Shown: positions 48,089-59,091 of the stretch, piece by piece | Position numbering within the stretch: position 1 is the stretch's first letter | How the letters are laid out: the number at the start of each line of letters is the position of its first letter | Assembly: GCA_033060915.1 (NCBI GenBank) | Contig: CM065392.1 | Coordinates: 8,397,501 to 8,461,500, forward strand | DNA length: 64,000 nt | From: Euryodendron excelsum | Lineage: Eukaryota > Streptophyta > Magnoliopsida > Ericales > Pentaphylacaceae | Direction: 5' to 3' | Made by a program: the position numbers and the translations under genes | The notes under the pieces: generated by a model | What the model was told of the DNA's origin: nothing | Databases searched by the model: none | The model's input: only the letters and a program-made list of their open reading frames with translations

Positions 48089-48654
48089 TTAGGTGAAAAA
48101 GACCATCAAGATATCAAGAAAGGCAATTGAGGATATCATAACTCGATTAAAGATTGTTGAACTCAAAAATTTGATGTACAAGGGATGAAGGGAGAGGGAG
48201 GGATATGACATTTTCAAACTAGTGGTAAGAACACAAAGTATATTAAGTATGACCCATTACCCAGCCTGTACATAAGAGTATAAAAACTTGTTATCGTTAG
48301 AGACATTGTCTAGGTGACAATGGCTCTATTGATATCAACAATGAATATTGTGGTTAACATCAAGAAGCAAACAAATTACAGGCAGATATAAATGACGTCA
48401 TGTGACTATAGATAGGAAGGAGAGGCTTATTTATTTACCATATATACATGTAGTTGAGAGAGAGAGAGAGAGAAGGGTTTTGAGAGAAAGGTAGAAATAG
48501 GAGTAGAAAATATACACTGAAAGTCATTGACGAAATTTCCTCCATACTTTCATTTTCTTTCTCTCCTCGCCAGAATATGTCTACCACTCCCAACTTGCGT
48601 ACAATTATCTCTGCCTTTCTTTACTTCGTAATGTTAATCGCGATGTTCATTGTT

Positions 48655-48664
48655 GATATCATTC
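48655..48664. repeat. LINE target-site duplication, 3' side of the LINE
   Basis: GATATCATTC, identical to 53550-53559. It directly precedes the T8 run that is the LINE poly(A) tail seen from the plus strand. Confidence 0.88.
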
Positions 48665-51600
48665 TTTTTTTTGGTACATTGGAAATAAACAAAATAGAAA
48701 GAAGGTAAACCCTAGAGGAGGTCACCCCCAGCATATCCCTTACTAAAAAGGATCTCAGCTGATCTGGGGGTTCTTCCAGCAACACCAATCTCTCATTTTG
48801 GTCATTCTCCATTTTAGCCAGGATATCGGCACAATTGTTACTTTCTCTTAAGGTGTGTTAAAGGGAGCATCTACACCTTCTTAGCAAATACTTAGTGTCT
48901 TCAATTAGGGTCTTCAGAGGATTAGCCTGCTCTTGATCATCCAGGATGAGTTTAACTACTTCTTCAGAATCAGCTTCTGTCTCCACCTCCTACAGTCCTT
49001 TTTCAGAATAATAGTTAGTCCCCTGTAGATTCCCCATAGCTCTGCTTCTAAGCTCATACAATCACCAAGCCTCCCCATGAATCCATGAATCCAGTTGCCC
49101 CCCTCATCTCTGAATAAGCCCCCAAAACCAGCTAGTCCTAGGTTTCCTCTTGAGCTTCAATCAGAGTTGAGTTTAAGTTTCCCTGCATTTGGAAAACATC
49201 ATTTAATTAGCATTGGTCTACTACTGCTTGAGGAATCAAGGGGAAAGAAAGCCTCCTCAATTTCCTTAACATATTTCAGAGTTTGGTTCATTGTTCTTTC
49301 TAGTTCATTAATTTCCTTGTCAAAAACCTCTTTATTCCTGTCTTTCCAGATCTGCCAAGCTAAAGTAGTAAATAAAATGTTCTAGTGGCTATTGCCATAT
49401 TTCAACTTTTCTTTTTTCAAATTGTGGAAAAATCAGTCTTCCAGAGACTTGTCTTTCTCACCATTAAACCATTAATTGCCCCTACAGGCAATCCATACAG
49501 CCCTGGCTTTGCGACAAAGTTTAAAAAGATAGTCAAGAGATTCAGTAGCTGTTTGGCACCTTGGACATAGATCAAAATTATCGAAACCCCTGAAACTCTC
49601 ATTTAGTTAGTCATGAGTTTCCCATGAAAGACTAACCAAATTAAAGTTTTCAATTTATTAGGAAGCTTAAGTTTCTAAATCCATTTCCAGTCTTGTAGAA
49701 CACTAGAGTTTCTAGAAATTAACTCATAGGCTGAGCCAGTAGAGAACTTACCATTAGGATCTTTATTCCATACAAGAGAGAAGAGTTAGCATATCTAGGT
49801 AATTGAACTTTGTTAATAGCCTCTATTTCCGACTGACTCAGAAATCTATGGCTGATGTATCCCATTCTCCATTACTATTGATGATGCTTCTTACCTTGGC
49901 CTCCCTATCATTATGGGACCTTGATAAGGATACCTCCAAACTGTTTTCTCCACACCACCAATCCAGCCATAGGGATATCTTGTTACCATCACCAACCACC
50001 CATTTTGCCCCCTTTTTTAAGGAACTCAGTGGCCTTAATAATGCTTTTCCAGGTATGGGAAGCCCTTCTATGCTTAGGCCAGTTGAAAAGGTAATGAATG
50101 TTAAGATACTTACTGACAAAGATTTGGGACCAAAGGGACTTATCCCCATTCAAGATCTTCCAGCCAAATTTGGTAAGTAAAGCCAAATTATGGTTTCTAG
50201 CCTTTCTGATTCCTAATCCCCCTTTAACTTTTTTTCTACAAACAACATCCCATTTAACCAGGTGTACCTTTTTCTTGATCTCAGTGTCACCCCAAAGAAA
50301 GTTTCTATTTAATTTATCAATCTCTTTACATATACTTCCAAGTAACTCTGAAGTTTGCATGGTGTAAGTAGGTATGGCTGAAGTGACAGCTTGGACCAGA
50401 GTTGTTCTACCAACAAGGGACAGAATGCTAGCCTTCGAATCGGCTAATCTCTATTGAATTTTCTCTATGATGTACTGGTAGTGATTTTTATTAACTCTTT
50501 TATGAAGCATGGGAGCTCTTACGTATTTACCTATGTCTTGGGTCAAGGGTATACCAGTTTGGAGGCTACGAGCTAAAGCTTGTCCTCTAGGAACATTAGA
50601 AGAGACAAATATTTCGGATTTCTAGAGATTGATTTTTTTGTCTAAACAAGTTACAGAAATCATATAGAACATTCATGAAAGCATTGCAACTATTAGAATT
50701 AGCTTGAGCAAACAAAAGTAAGTCATCAACAAAAAACAAATGGGATAGATAAGGATCATTTCTAGTAGTTTTAATACCTTTCCACAACTTGTAAGTCACA
50801 CTTTGCTTTACCATTAAGGACAATCTTTCCATACAAAGAACAAAAAGGTAAGGGGATAAAGGATCTCCTTGTCTTAATCCCTTCCATGAGAAAATTCAGG
50901 GAGGCATTCTCCATTCCATAGAATAGAAATATTAACAAAAGACACACAATACATGATGAGATCAATCCAAAGTTGGTTTAAATTGAAAATTTCCAAAGTG
51001 CTTCTTAAAAAATCTCATGAAACCCTATCATAAGCTTTTTTCATATCAATCTTTATAATCATACCCCCAGCTTTACCTTTCTTGGATCGAAGGGTGTGGA
51101 TGACTTCCTAGGCAATGATAATATTTTCAGTTGTCATTCTCCCAGGGATAAAACTGCTTTGAGTAGGATGGATGATCTTATCAAGGAGAGGCCTAATTCT
51201 GTTAACAAGGATCTTACTTAAGATTTTATAAGTGACATTGCAAAGCCTAATAGGTCAAAATTGCTTAATAGATTTTGGTATAATAGTTTTAGGGATAAGG
51301 GTCACCAAGGTTCTGCTAATCTCCTTAGGGAAGCTTCTATTCAGGAAGCACTCTCTAATGAAATTACAAACAGATTGACCGACAATATCCCAATGCTTGT
51401 GGTAAAATATGGCTCGGAAGCCATCTCTTCCTGGGACTTTAAGGGCTTGAATACTCTTGGCAGCATTCCAGATTTCCAAATCAAGTAAAGGATGGTTGAG
51501 AACCAAGTTGTCCTTAGGACTAAACTTAGGACTAGGAATCTCAACGGGATCATCATTAGTAAAGTGGGGGTCCTCCTGATTAAAAAGATTCATGAAATAC

Positions 51601-53549
51601 TTCTGAATGCAGGTTTTTATGCTTTTAGAATCTGTAATCCAATGGCCACTATCATCTTTAAGAGATTCAATTCTATTCTTTTTCCTACAGATTGTGGTTG
51701 TAAGGTGGAAGAATTTAGTGTTCCTCTCCCCTTGTGTAATCCATTTAGATCTAGATTTTTGGTGCCACAATAATTCCTCCTGATGTAAGCTGAGATTATA
51801 TTGCCTTATGAGGTCTTTTTCTAGCATAAAAAGATTGTGATGGAATTTAGTGGCCTAGAATTTCTGAATGCCTTCTATTCTACCTAAAAGCCATCACTGT
51901 TTCGTAAAAATGTTTTCAAAAACCTCTTTGTTCCATAAAGTAACCACATTAGTAAGCTCAAAGATTTTATCCAGGTAAGGATTATTGGAATTTTGCTAAC
52001 AGTTTTCAATGACTTTTTTAAACTAAGGATGAGAGGTCCCAGTAACTTTAAAACGAAATGGCTTAAATTTAGAAGAAATTTGGGGCATACCTTCGATAAA
52101 AACAAGAAAAGGGGAGTGGTCAAAATATGTTCTTGGGAGGTTTTTGACCATACCATCTGGGTGAAGTGTGCGTCATTCAGTATTGCAGAGAGCTCTGTCC
52201 AGCCTTTCCATGGTGTTAGCCAACCCTTTTCAGTTGGTTGTCCAAGTGAGTTTGGGGCCAGTACAACCCATGTCCATCAAGTTGCATCTATTAACCTTAT
52301 CCATGAATTTCGTATTCCTTCCTTGTCTCAAATTAGGAGTGAAGCTTCTTCTTTCTTCTTGGAGAGCAAAATTGTTGAAATCTCCAGCAAGTAACCAGGG
52401 GGCTTGGTTGTCTTAGGCTACCTCTTCTAGATTTGACCACAACTCATCTCTGAGCCTTGGATTAGGACTAGCATAAATAGCTGAGAGGATCCATTTAGGA
52501 TAGTCTTCTATATGGATGGTGGCGTGTATAACTTGGGAAGTGGCTTCAACAACCCTCATTGTAACTTGGTTTGGGTCCCAGAGCAACCAAATGCCTCCCA
52601 TTCTTCCTACAAGAGCCACATAGGAGCACCCAGTTAAACCCAAATTATTAAAAAAATGAACCCATGGAGCTAATGGTCACCTTCGCCTCCATCAGAATCA
52701 ACATACTCGGTCTATGCTGTTTCACCAGTTCTCTTAGATTTCTTCTGAATATATTATTGCTAGCCCCCCAACAGTTCCATGTTAGAATCTTCATGGATGA
52801 ATTCATGAGATAACTTGGAATGGGCTCCAGCTTAGGTTTTCAAAATTTGGAGTTCACCCTCCTGTAATTGCCCAGATTTGCTCTCATGTGGTCCATATGC
52901 AGCGAGTGTAAGATCATTCCCGTTGAGGCCTTCCACCGTGGCTTGACTATTAGTCTTATTTCCTCTCTCCACCATACACTGCTTACTAGGTGAATGGCTT
53001 CGTTCTCTGGTTCTAACAACATCCCCAACGCATTGAATCTCATTTCGTGGGTTGCCACTCCTGGTATCTCCATCTCTCGGTGAAGTGCTCGGCTTCTTGT
53101 TACTCTCATGAAATTTCCCTTTCGGCTTTCTAGGATCTGGTGGTTCTTTGGGTCTAATATTTTGGGGCTTTTTGATTAATGGTAATGGTGGGTTTAGGTT
53201 TGACGCAAGAGTTGTAGAGCTTGGACTGGCATTAGTAGTTTGACTGGTAGGTGGAGAAGGGATAAAGGGTTAAATAGACTTATTTGTATGAGTAGATCCA
53301 CTTGTCCCTTCTATATTAGAGGTACTGACACTTTGTTGGCCATCTACATCCATCCCATGCCTCTTGACCCATTCTGTTCCTTCGAAGAATCCTCCGTTGC
53401 AGAGTGCAAACTGTCAAATGCTTTATCCTGGGATTTAGTCATGATTGAACTACTAGTTCCATTCCTTTTACTATTAAGTTGCTCTCTTTGGACAGGTTTG
53501 TATGCTTGTGAGCTATAAGGGTTCTTCCTGATCTGTAGCCCTGGTACAA
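48665..53549 (-). mobile_element. L1-type LINE, 4.9 kb, decayed, probably 5'-truncated
   Basis: Minus strand, 5' to 3': a tail of ORF1 or linker (53500-52840), endonuclease remnant (52643-52413; YVALVGRMGGIWLLWDPNQV, WILSAIYASPNP), linker, N-terminal reverse transcriptase (51827-51255; KSRSKWITQGERNTKFFH, KVPGRDGFRA, LVTLIPK), the catalytic LFFVDDLLLF (50770-50720), post-RT region (50360-49989; FLWGDTEIKKKVHLVKW, KKVKGGLGIRKA), a zinc-finger-RVT stretch near 49500, and an RNase H-like end (49200-48621; NSDW, NWIHGFMGRLGDC, SLEAELWGI, NNCADILAKM). It ends in a short A tail (T8 at 48665-48672). Numerous stops and shifts make it dead. The 10-bp target duplication GATATCATTC lies on both sides. 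Confidence 0.92.
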
Positions 53550-53559
53550 GATATCATTC
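53550..53559. repeat. LINE target-site duplication, 5' side of the LINE
   Basis: GATATCATTC, the partner of 48655-48664. Confidence 0.88.
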
Positions 53560-53753
53560 GATGGTCATGATTGCCTTCGATGAGGACAAGGGCTGGGTAT
53601 TCTCTAAACTTACAACTTGTTTGAAAATATCATATTCCTCCCTCTCCCTTCGTCTCGAGAGTCTTTAATTGGCTCATGCTAGCCCCAATTTTCTTTCTTG
53701 ATATCTTGGAAGTCATTTTCACATACTTGAATTATACTGACGATGTCTTCGAC

Positions 53754-54473
53754 CAAGGTCGGCTCACCCTTAAGTCCACTTAGGCGATTGACTAAGGCCC
53801 TAAGATTTTTAAGACTCCAAAATTTTTAAAACCTAGTAAAATTCTTTATATTATTATTTTTTTAAAAAGACCTAATTCAAATAAGAAAAAATTATCTGTT
53901 AAAAAAGAAAATTCAAAATCAACTACAGTAGTGAACTTCAAAGAAAAAAATACTAGTTTAATAACAAAAAAATAAATTGTACAAACAAATTTTTTTAAGG
54001 CTTCAAATTTTTTAAACATTAAATATTATAGTCAACATCTTAAGTAGTTTTCATATCTTTCTGTTCTAGAGAATTTCGTAATTCAAGTGAAAAAAAAAAA
54101 AAAGTCTTATTAGATAAAGAAGACCTAAAATCAACAACCCTAAGTGAACTTTAAAAAAGAAAAAAATTGGCTCAACAAAAAATTGTACAAATAAAATTTT
54201 TAAAACCCCAAAATTTTTAAAACCTTTATATAGTTTTAAGGCCTTACATAATTTCTAGGTTTTCCTTTAAAAGAAGAGGCCTTAGTTTATATGAAAAAAA
54301 TGTCCATTAGAAAAAAAAGCCAAACTTTGCACAATAGTTGACTTCAAAAGGAAAAACACCAATTTATAAAATAAATGATTTTAAATAAATAAAAAAATAA
54401 CAATGATATTAAAAAATAAAAAATCACATTAAAATTATTGTCTTAGGCCTCAACTTGTCTTAAGCTGACCCTG
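53754..54473. mobile_element. Non-autonomous hAT-type element, 720 bp
   Basis: The ends are CAAGGTCGGCT and the complement of CAGGGTCAGCT, matching the CAGGGxCxGC-type ends of plant hAT elements. Flanking 8-mers TCTTCGAC (53746-53753) and TCTTGGAC (54474-54481) differ at one base, as expected for an old 8-bp target duplication. The interior is AT-rich and repeats AAGxCxxCAAAATTTTTxAAA. No transposase is present. Arm A of the inverted duplication has no counterpart, so the insertion came after the duplication. Confidence 0.85.
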
Positions 54474-54785
54474 TCTTGGACAGTGATAAGTGAGTGTACT
54501 CCTACTTGAAACTTGGGACATTTGTACTTCTATACGTATATTATGAGAATGACTATTCTTTTTCATTCTATTCTCATTCTCATTCTATTCTTTTTCATTT
54601 TCTTATACTAAATATAGCCTTGTTTGAAAGCGAAAGAGGAAAGCGGTTAAAAGAATCCGGAGTTGGACACTACTTACATGCTTGAGGATTTCAGGAGCTA
54701 TTGCCTTAAGCGGATGTAAACTAATGTAGTAAAAGCTTATGTAATCTTTTATCTTAGTCCTTGAAGTATCTTCTTTGTAACCTTA

Positions 54786-56409
54786 CTCTACTAAGAAAAA
54801 GGTGGTCCATAAAAGAGTGTTTCAATTTCCACTACAACACTGACTAGTTTATGAGTATTATTATTAATTATAAAACAGTGTTCAATTTCATTAAAATTGC
54901 AGAAACATAGGGCAAAATCTTGAAGGCAAAATATATTCGGATTTGAGTGAATGAAGCTTATAATCCAAAGGGTGTATGTGATTCAACAGGCTTTAAAATA
55001 TTAAGTATTTTTTGTTCCAAATTAGTATATGATGGGATATCATTCAATGTTGGTGACTGAATTTGAGCTTCATTGTTATTGTTCGGAAACTATCAAAACA
55101 TCTATATTAATATACAGAGGGAGAAGCCCAAATGATTTCTGAAGCTGTATTAATATTTCAGTATTCCAAAATTGTCCAATACAAACGATCTCTTTTTACC
55201 TTTTAAATGGGTTTTGTATCATTAACCATAAGGACAAACATGGAAAAGTAAGAGTTATATAATCTCTCACAGTTGTAACTGCTATAGTTTTTGAAACCTT
55301 TCGGGACTCAACTCCTTAATCCAAAGCCGTAGTCCTCATCTCCGGCAATAAGAGAGAGAAACGACCAGATTGACAGCCACGGTGGAGCTCAGCGGGATGC
55401 AAACCTCCATCAAAATGTAAGTATTTCTCTCTCTACTATATTTTGTTTAAAGTCGGCATTCTTTATTATAGTGGTTGGTACTTTTTAGTTTCATTGTTTC
55501 AAATCGGTCCCAAATGGGTCATCCTGGGAATTGTCATTACCTCTTTGTAAACAAAACAAAGTTGGCAGACTTCAGAAAACTATATATGTATGTATGTATC
55601 TGTCTATATGTTTTCTGTTGAATGTGTGTGACTAACTGAAGGTTGAAGATCTTGGAGTGTGACATTTGGGTTGCACTTTTCGTTTGTGACACCTTCAAAC
55701 GTGCAATAAAACTGTAATCTCTGTGTCATAATTATTTGTTTTAAGACTCCTAAAATGATAGTTTAGTTTGGAAGACGTATAGAATTTTGTTAGTATTTGA
55801 CTGGTCCTTCACAATTAATCTCTGTGCTTACAATTTTCCCTTAAAATGATTTCTTAATATCTTTTTATTCCTGTTTTGCTGTGTTTTGTTGCTGATAAAA
55901 TGTGAAAGAAAAAAAGAAATGCATCATATTCACACATTTCCATTATTTGGAGCTAATGGAATCATCAACTTCAACTGGTGTGGTACTAGCATGGCCGGTT
56001 GGGTTGAGGTGAGTATTCTTCCATAACCATTTTAGGAAGTGCTATTCTTGTAAAAATTTGTATAGAAAATTCTAATAGAATGACGTGATAATAAAACTTC
56101 TATAATTAAAGGCAATCATTACGAATATTTTATTTTAGAGTGAAAGGATATCATTCAATCATATTTTTTTTTACATAAATTTTGTTTTATTTTTTTGTTT
56201 ACTTAACATTACCCACCATTTTATCCCATTTTTTTTGCCACATGTTTCTTGGCAATTAAAAAGAACATCCAAACATAATTTTTGTTGCACACGCATCGTG
56301 TGTGCGCTTAGCAGCTAAGTATGTACTCTTAAGTTACTTTAAGAGACTACCTATATTTGCTTTCACTAATTCACTATTGTCATTGCTGTTATTGGTAACA
56401 GATTGACAG
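54786..56409. other. Remnant DNA upstream of the PRP4-like 3' fragment
   Basis: 54899-54970 is the second copy of the segment at 46087-46158. Two pieces look like exon edges: 55390-55418 (GGGATGCAAACC...AAAATGTAAGT) and 55990-56010 (AGCATGGCCGGTTGGGTTGA then GTGAGT). Neither codes a recognised domain. Confidence 0.4.
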
Positions 56410-56496
56410 AATGTTGTGACTGTTTCACATGATCGGACAATCAAACTGTGGTCAAGCAGAAACATTGGTAAGGAGGCGGCCAGGGAAATTGCCTAG
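56410..56496 (+). pseudogene. PRP4: PRP4-like pseudogene, last WD40 fragment
   Basis: After a CAG acceptor the frame reads NVVTVSHDRTIKLWSS, the last WD40 repeat of plant PRP4, then a short altered tail and a stop at 56494. The intervening WD40 repeats (about 300 residues in the family) were not found between the N-terminal piece at 31764-32412 and here, so most of the propeller is lost. Same strand and order as the N-terminal piece, so both are likely parts of one original copy. Confidence 0.75.
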
Positions 56497-58585
56497 ATTG
56501 CCCTCAGAATCCCCATACCATTGGCCCCTGTATTTTAATTTTGTTTGAGGAATCCAAACAGGAAGCCCAAGTACATGGAGTTGCTTTGCGGCTGGAATGT
56601 TATTTCTGGAATTTTATAGTTAACTATTGAAGATTAATCTTCTTTGCCCAATTTCAAGAGTGGACGTAGAGAGGCCTGGAAGAATTGATTGAGTATAACA
56701 AGACGATTGACCAATTGAATCATCTTACATAAAAACATCATGCCCTTTTATTGTTGTTGAATTTGATTCAAATTCTAGCTATTTGAGACTGAAGGGTTAA
56801 TCATATTTTTTGTATCAGGCATATCAAAATTTTAGGTTTTTTATGTACGACTGGTTCTGTTTTCTAAGCCCAGTTTGGTTTGGTTTTTTTGTAATTTTTT
56901 TTATTTTACTTTTTCAGCTTGTTAGCAAAAAAAAAAAAAAGAATTTTTCAGCTTTTCTGTTTTTAATAGAATAAGATCTGCAGAAAAGCAAAAAAAAAAA
57001 AAAAAAAAAGCTTCAAAATCTCGACTTTTTTACTTATAAGCAAAAAAAACTCAAAATAAGCCAAACCAAACGGATTATAAATTGAATTTACTTCATAGCT
57101 ATTGCGGCTTCTTCTTCTCCGACTCAAACAAATGATTAGAAATCAGTTTTTTAACTTCTTGGAATATCTTTTTTGGTTAACTTGTTCTGGTTTTTGTTAT
57201 GGTTCTCCTGCATTTGGCGAGAAGCCCTTTTATCAGATGGGTGCCTTTGGTATGTCGGCGTTATTTATCTGCTTTAGTTATTGACATACTGTTTTATGAG
57301 AGATGGAAGGATCGCATCTACTACCTTTCATCTTCCATTTTCTGGTGAGGAATTCAGTTAAAACTTTGTTCCTTAAAATAAATGATAATTGCGGATAACT
57401 GTCATTTTTTCTTTCATAAGTGAGCCTCCAATGGCTGGTTTTATTGGTGATTATATGCTTTATTGAAGGAGACTGGTTTTATTGGTGATTATATGCTTAA
57501 TTGACATGTCATTTTCTGTTGAATTTTGGATGTCATAAACGTTGAACCTTTACGATCAAAATTTGTCGAAGGCATGAAGATCGCGTTACAATTTGATTTT
57601 CTTTCAATTTTTGGATCATGAGTTTGTGGATTATTTTGTGTTATGTATCGCACATTGTAATTTGTAACAGGAATGGAAATAGATTAGGACAGGCTTCATA
57701 ATCCAAGACAAGAAAAGTAAGCTATGTTTGGTACCCAAGAATGGAAATAAAATAGAATGGTCATTTACATTTCACTATTTAATTCCCAACATGAAATGAA
57801 ATGATCAGTTCCATTATCATATTAGGTTATGCTTGTTAAGCTGCTAAAATGGAATAAACATTATAGGAGGTGTTTGGTAACCCTATCAGTATTTAATTGT
57901 TTATATTCTATTTCTGGTTTTATTTATTAATTTATAGAAAACCTGTTTGTTACTCAAAATGGTTATTTATTTTTACATCTATATATTCATTTAATATCAT
58001 GGTGAGCGGTGGCAGCTAGGGTGCGCTGGTGAATGTTGGTGGTAGTGACGGGTGGCGATAGGTGACGGATGAGCAGCAGAGGGAGACCATTTTATGCTCT
58101 TATTCTGTGAACGAAGGGAATGACCATTTTCTTTTTTCAAATAAAGAAGGATCATTTTAACAAAATATAATAATAATTAACATTCCAACTTTAGATGGCC
58201 TCCCCTGCTTTTGGCCCGTTGATCACCCCGACTCTTAACTCCCTTTCAAACACATTAACTATATCCATTGTTCTTTGATTATCCACTTTAAATGATGGTT
58301 ACTAAACAAGAAATGAGAATAAAAGTGAAAATAATCATTTCATTTTTCTGTACAAGATATTGCCTCAGAACTTGGAAGTAGAACACATTCAAACACACCA
58401 GGAGTCATGAAACTATAAGATGAGAAAATTGACCAATCTGACCCCAGCCTGAGTACAAGAGCGTAACACTAACCCACTTAACTTATCTACAATTGTGCAT
58501 TAACATGTCCTATATCTGGAAGGTCACTAGAGCTCAAACATGCTTAACCCCTCTTTACTCAGAACATACACACACGCAGAGGAAA

Positions 58586-58616
<31 letters not shown>

Positions 58617-59091
58617 TTGCCATGTCAGAGTACAGTAGCTGGATAGAAAGGGCAGCAACAGTAAAATTTTAACACAGAAAGCTAATCACCCATCAAACCC
58701 AACATACATTTTTGCAAAATCAGAACATCTTGACCAGATTACAAGGACAACGCCATAGATCTTAAATAGGTGCATCAGAGAGTATAAATCCTTGATTAGG
58801 CTAAGTACAAATTGAATATATGGTACAGGCATTAAATCTGTGGAAAAGTTCTCATCTTAAATGAGCAAAATACAAAATTTTCGCACTGATACAGCTTTGT
58901 CCCTTTGTTTCTCTTGATTATAAAATCCAAACATTTGTGTTTCCTACTTGTCGATTACTCTAACTCTTTTCCGGAGAAAAAATATTAAATATTACAACAC
59001 ACCTTTGTGATGAAATACTGCCACATGTTAACAACCACAAACCACTGAAGAACCGCCTGCACTGATAGATAAGTTCTCTGACCTTGCGGTC
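56497..59091. other. Intergenic and 3' flank of ALG7; no gene
   Basis: Poly-A rich patches at 56927-56940 and 56990-57009. A direct repeat of 26 bp (CTGGTTTTATTGGTGATTAT plus six bases) occurs at about 57435 and 57472. 57720-58340 is bounded by GTTTGGTACCC- and GGTTACTAAAC-like ends and looks like a MITE region. A (GA)n repeat lies at 58590-58616. The last few hundred bases should be the ALG7 3' UTR. Confidence 0.5.
58590..58616. repeat. (GA)n microsatellite
   Basis: About 13 AG units, some 0.5 kb downstream of the ALG7 stop codon. Confidence 0.9.

Larger units (their letters stand above)
47815..54785. repeat. Large imperfect inverted duplication with insertions in one arm
   Basis: Arm A runs plus from about 47815 to 48420. 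Its inverted partner is made of three pieces: 54785-54482, 53753-53560 and 48664-48560. The pieces become contiguous when a hAT-type element (53754-54473) and a LINE (48665-53549), each with its own target duplication, are removed. Matching landmarks: ATTACATTAGTTTACATCC near 47866 versus its complement near 54720; AAGATATCAAGAAAG near 48108 versus the complement at 53695; TGATATCAACAATGAA at 48332 versus the complement at 48644. The undisturbed structure was a hairpin of about 600-bp arms with a loop of about 140 bp. Each arm looks gene-derived: on the minus strand arm A ends an open frame in HYLHA-stop (47906) followed by a 3'-UTR-like stretch. Confidence 0.85.

Noticed and set aside
49803..52416. 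Several plus-strand frames of 60-133 residues
   Set aside because: They are antisense to the LINE endonuclease and reverse transcriptase on the minus strand.
57102..57284. 60-residue frame with hydrophobic Phe/Leu/Cys-rich stretches
   Set aside because: Short, low complexity, no start context or family words.
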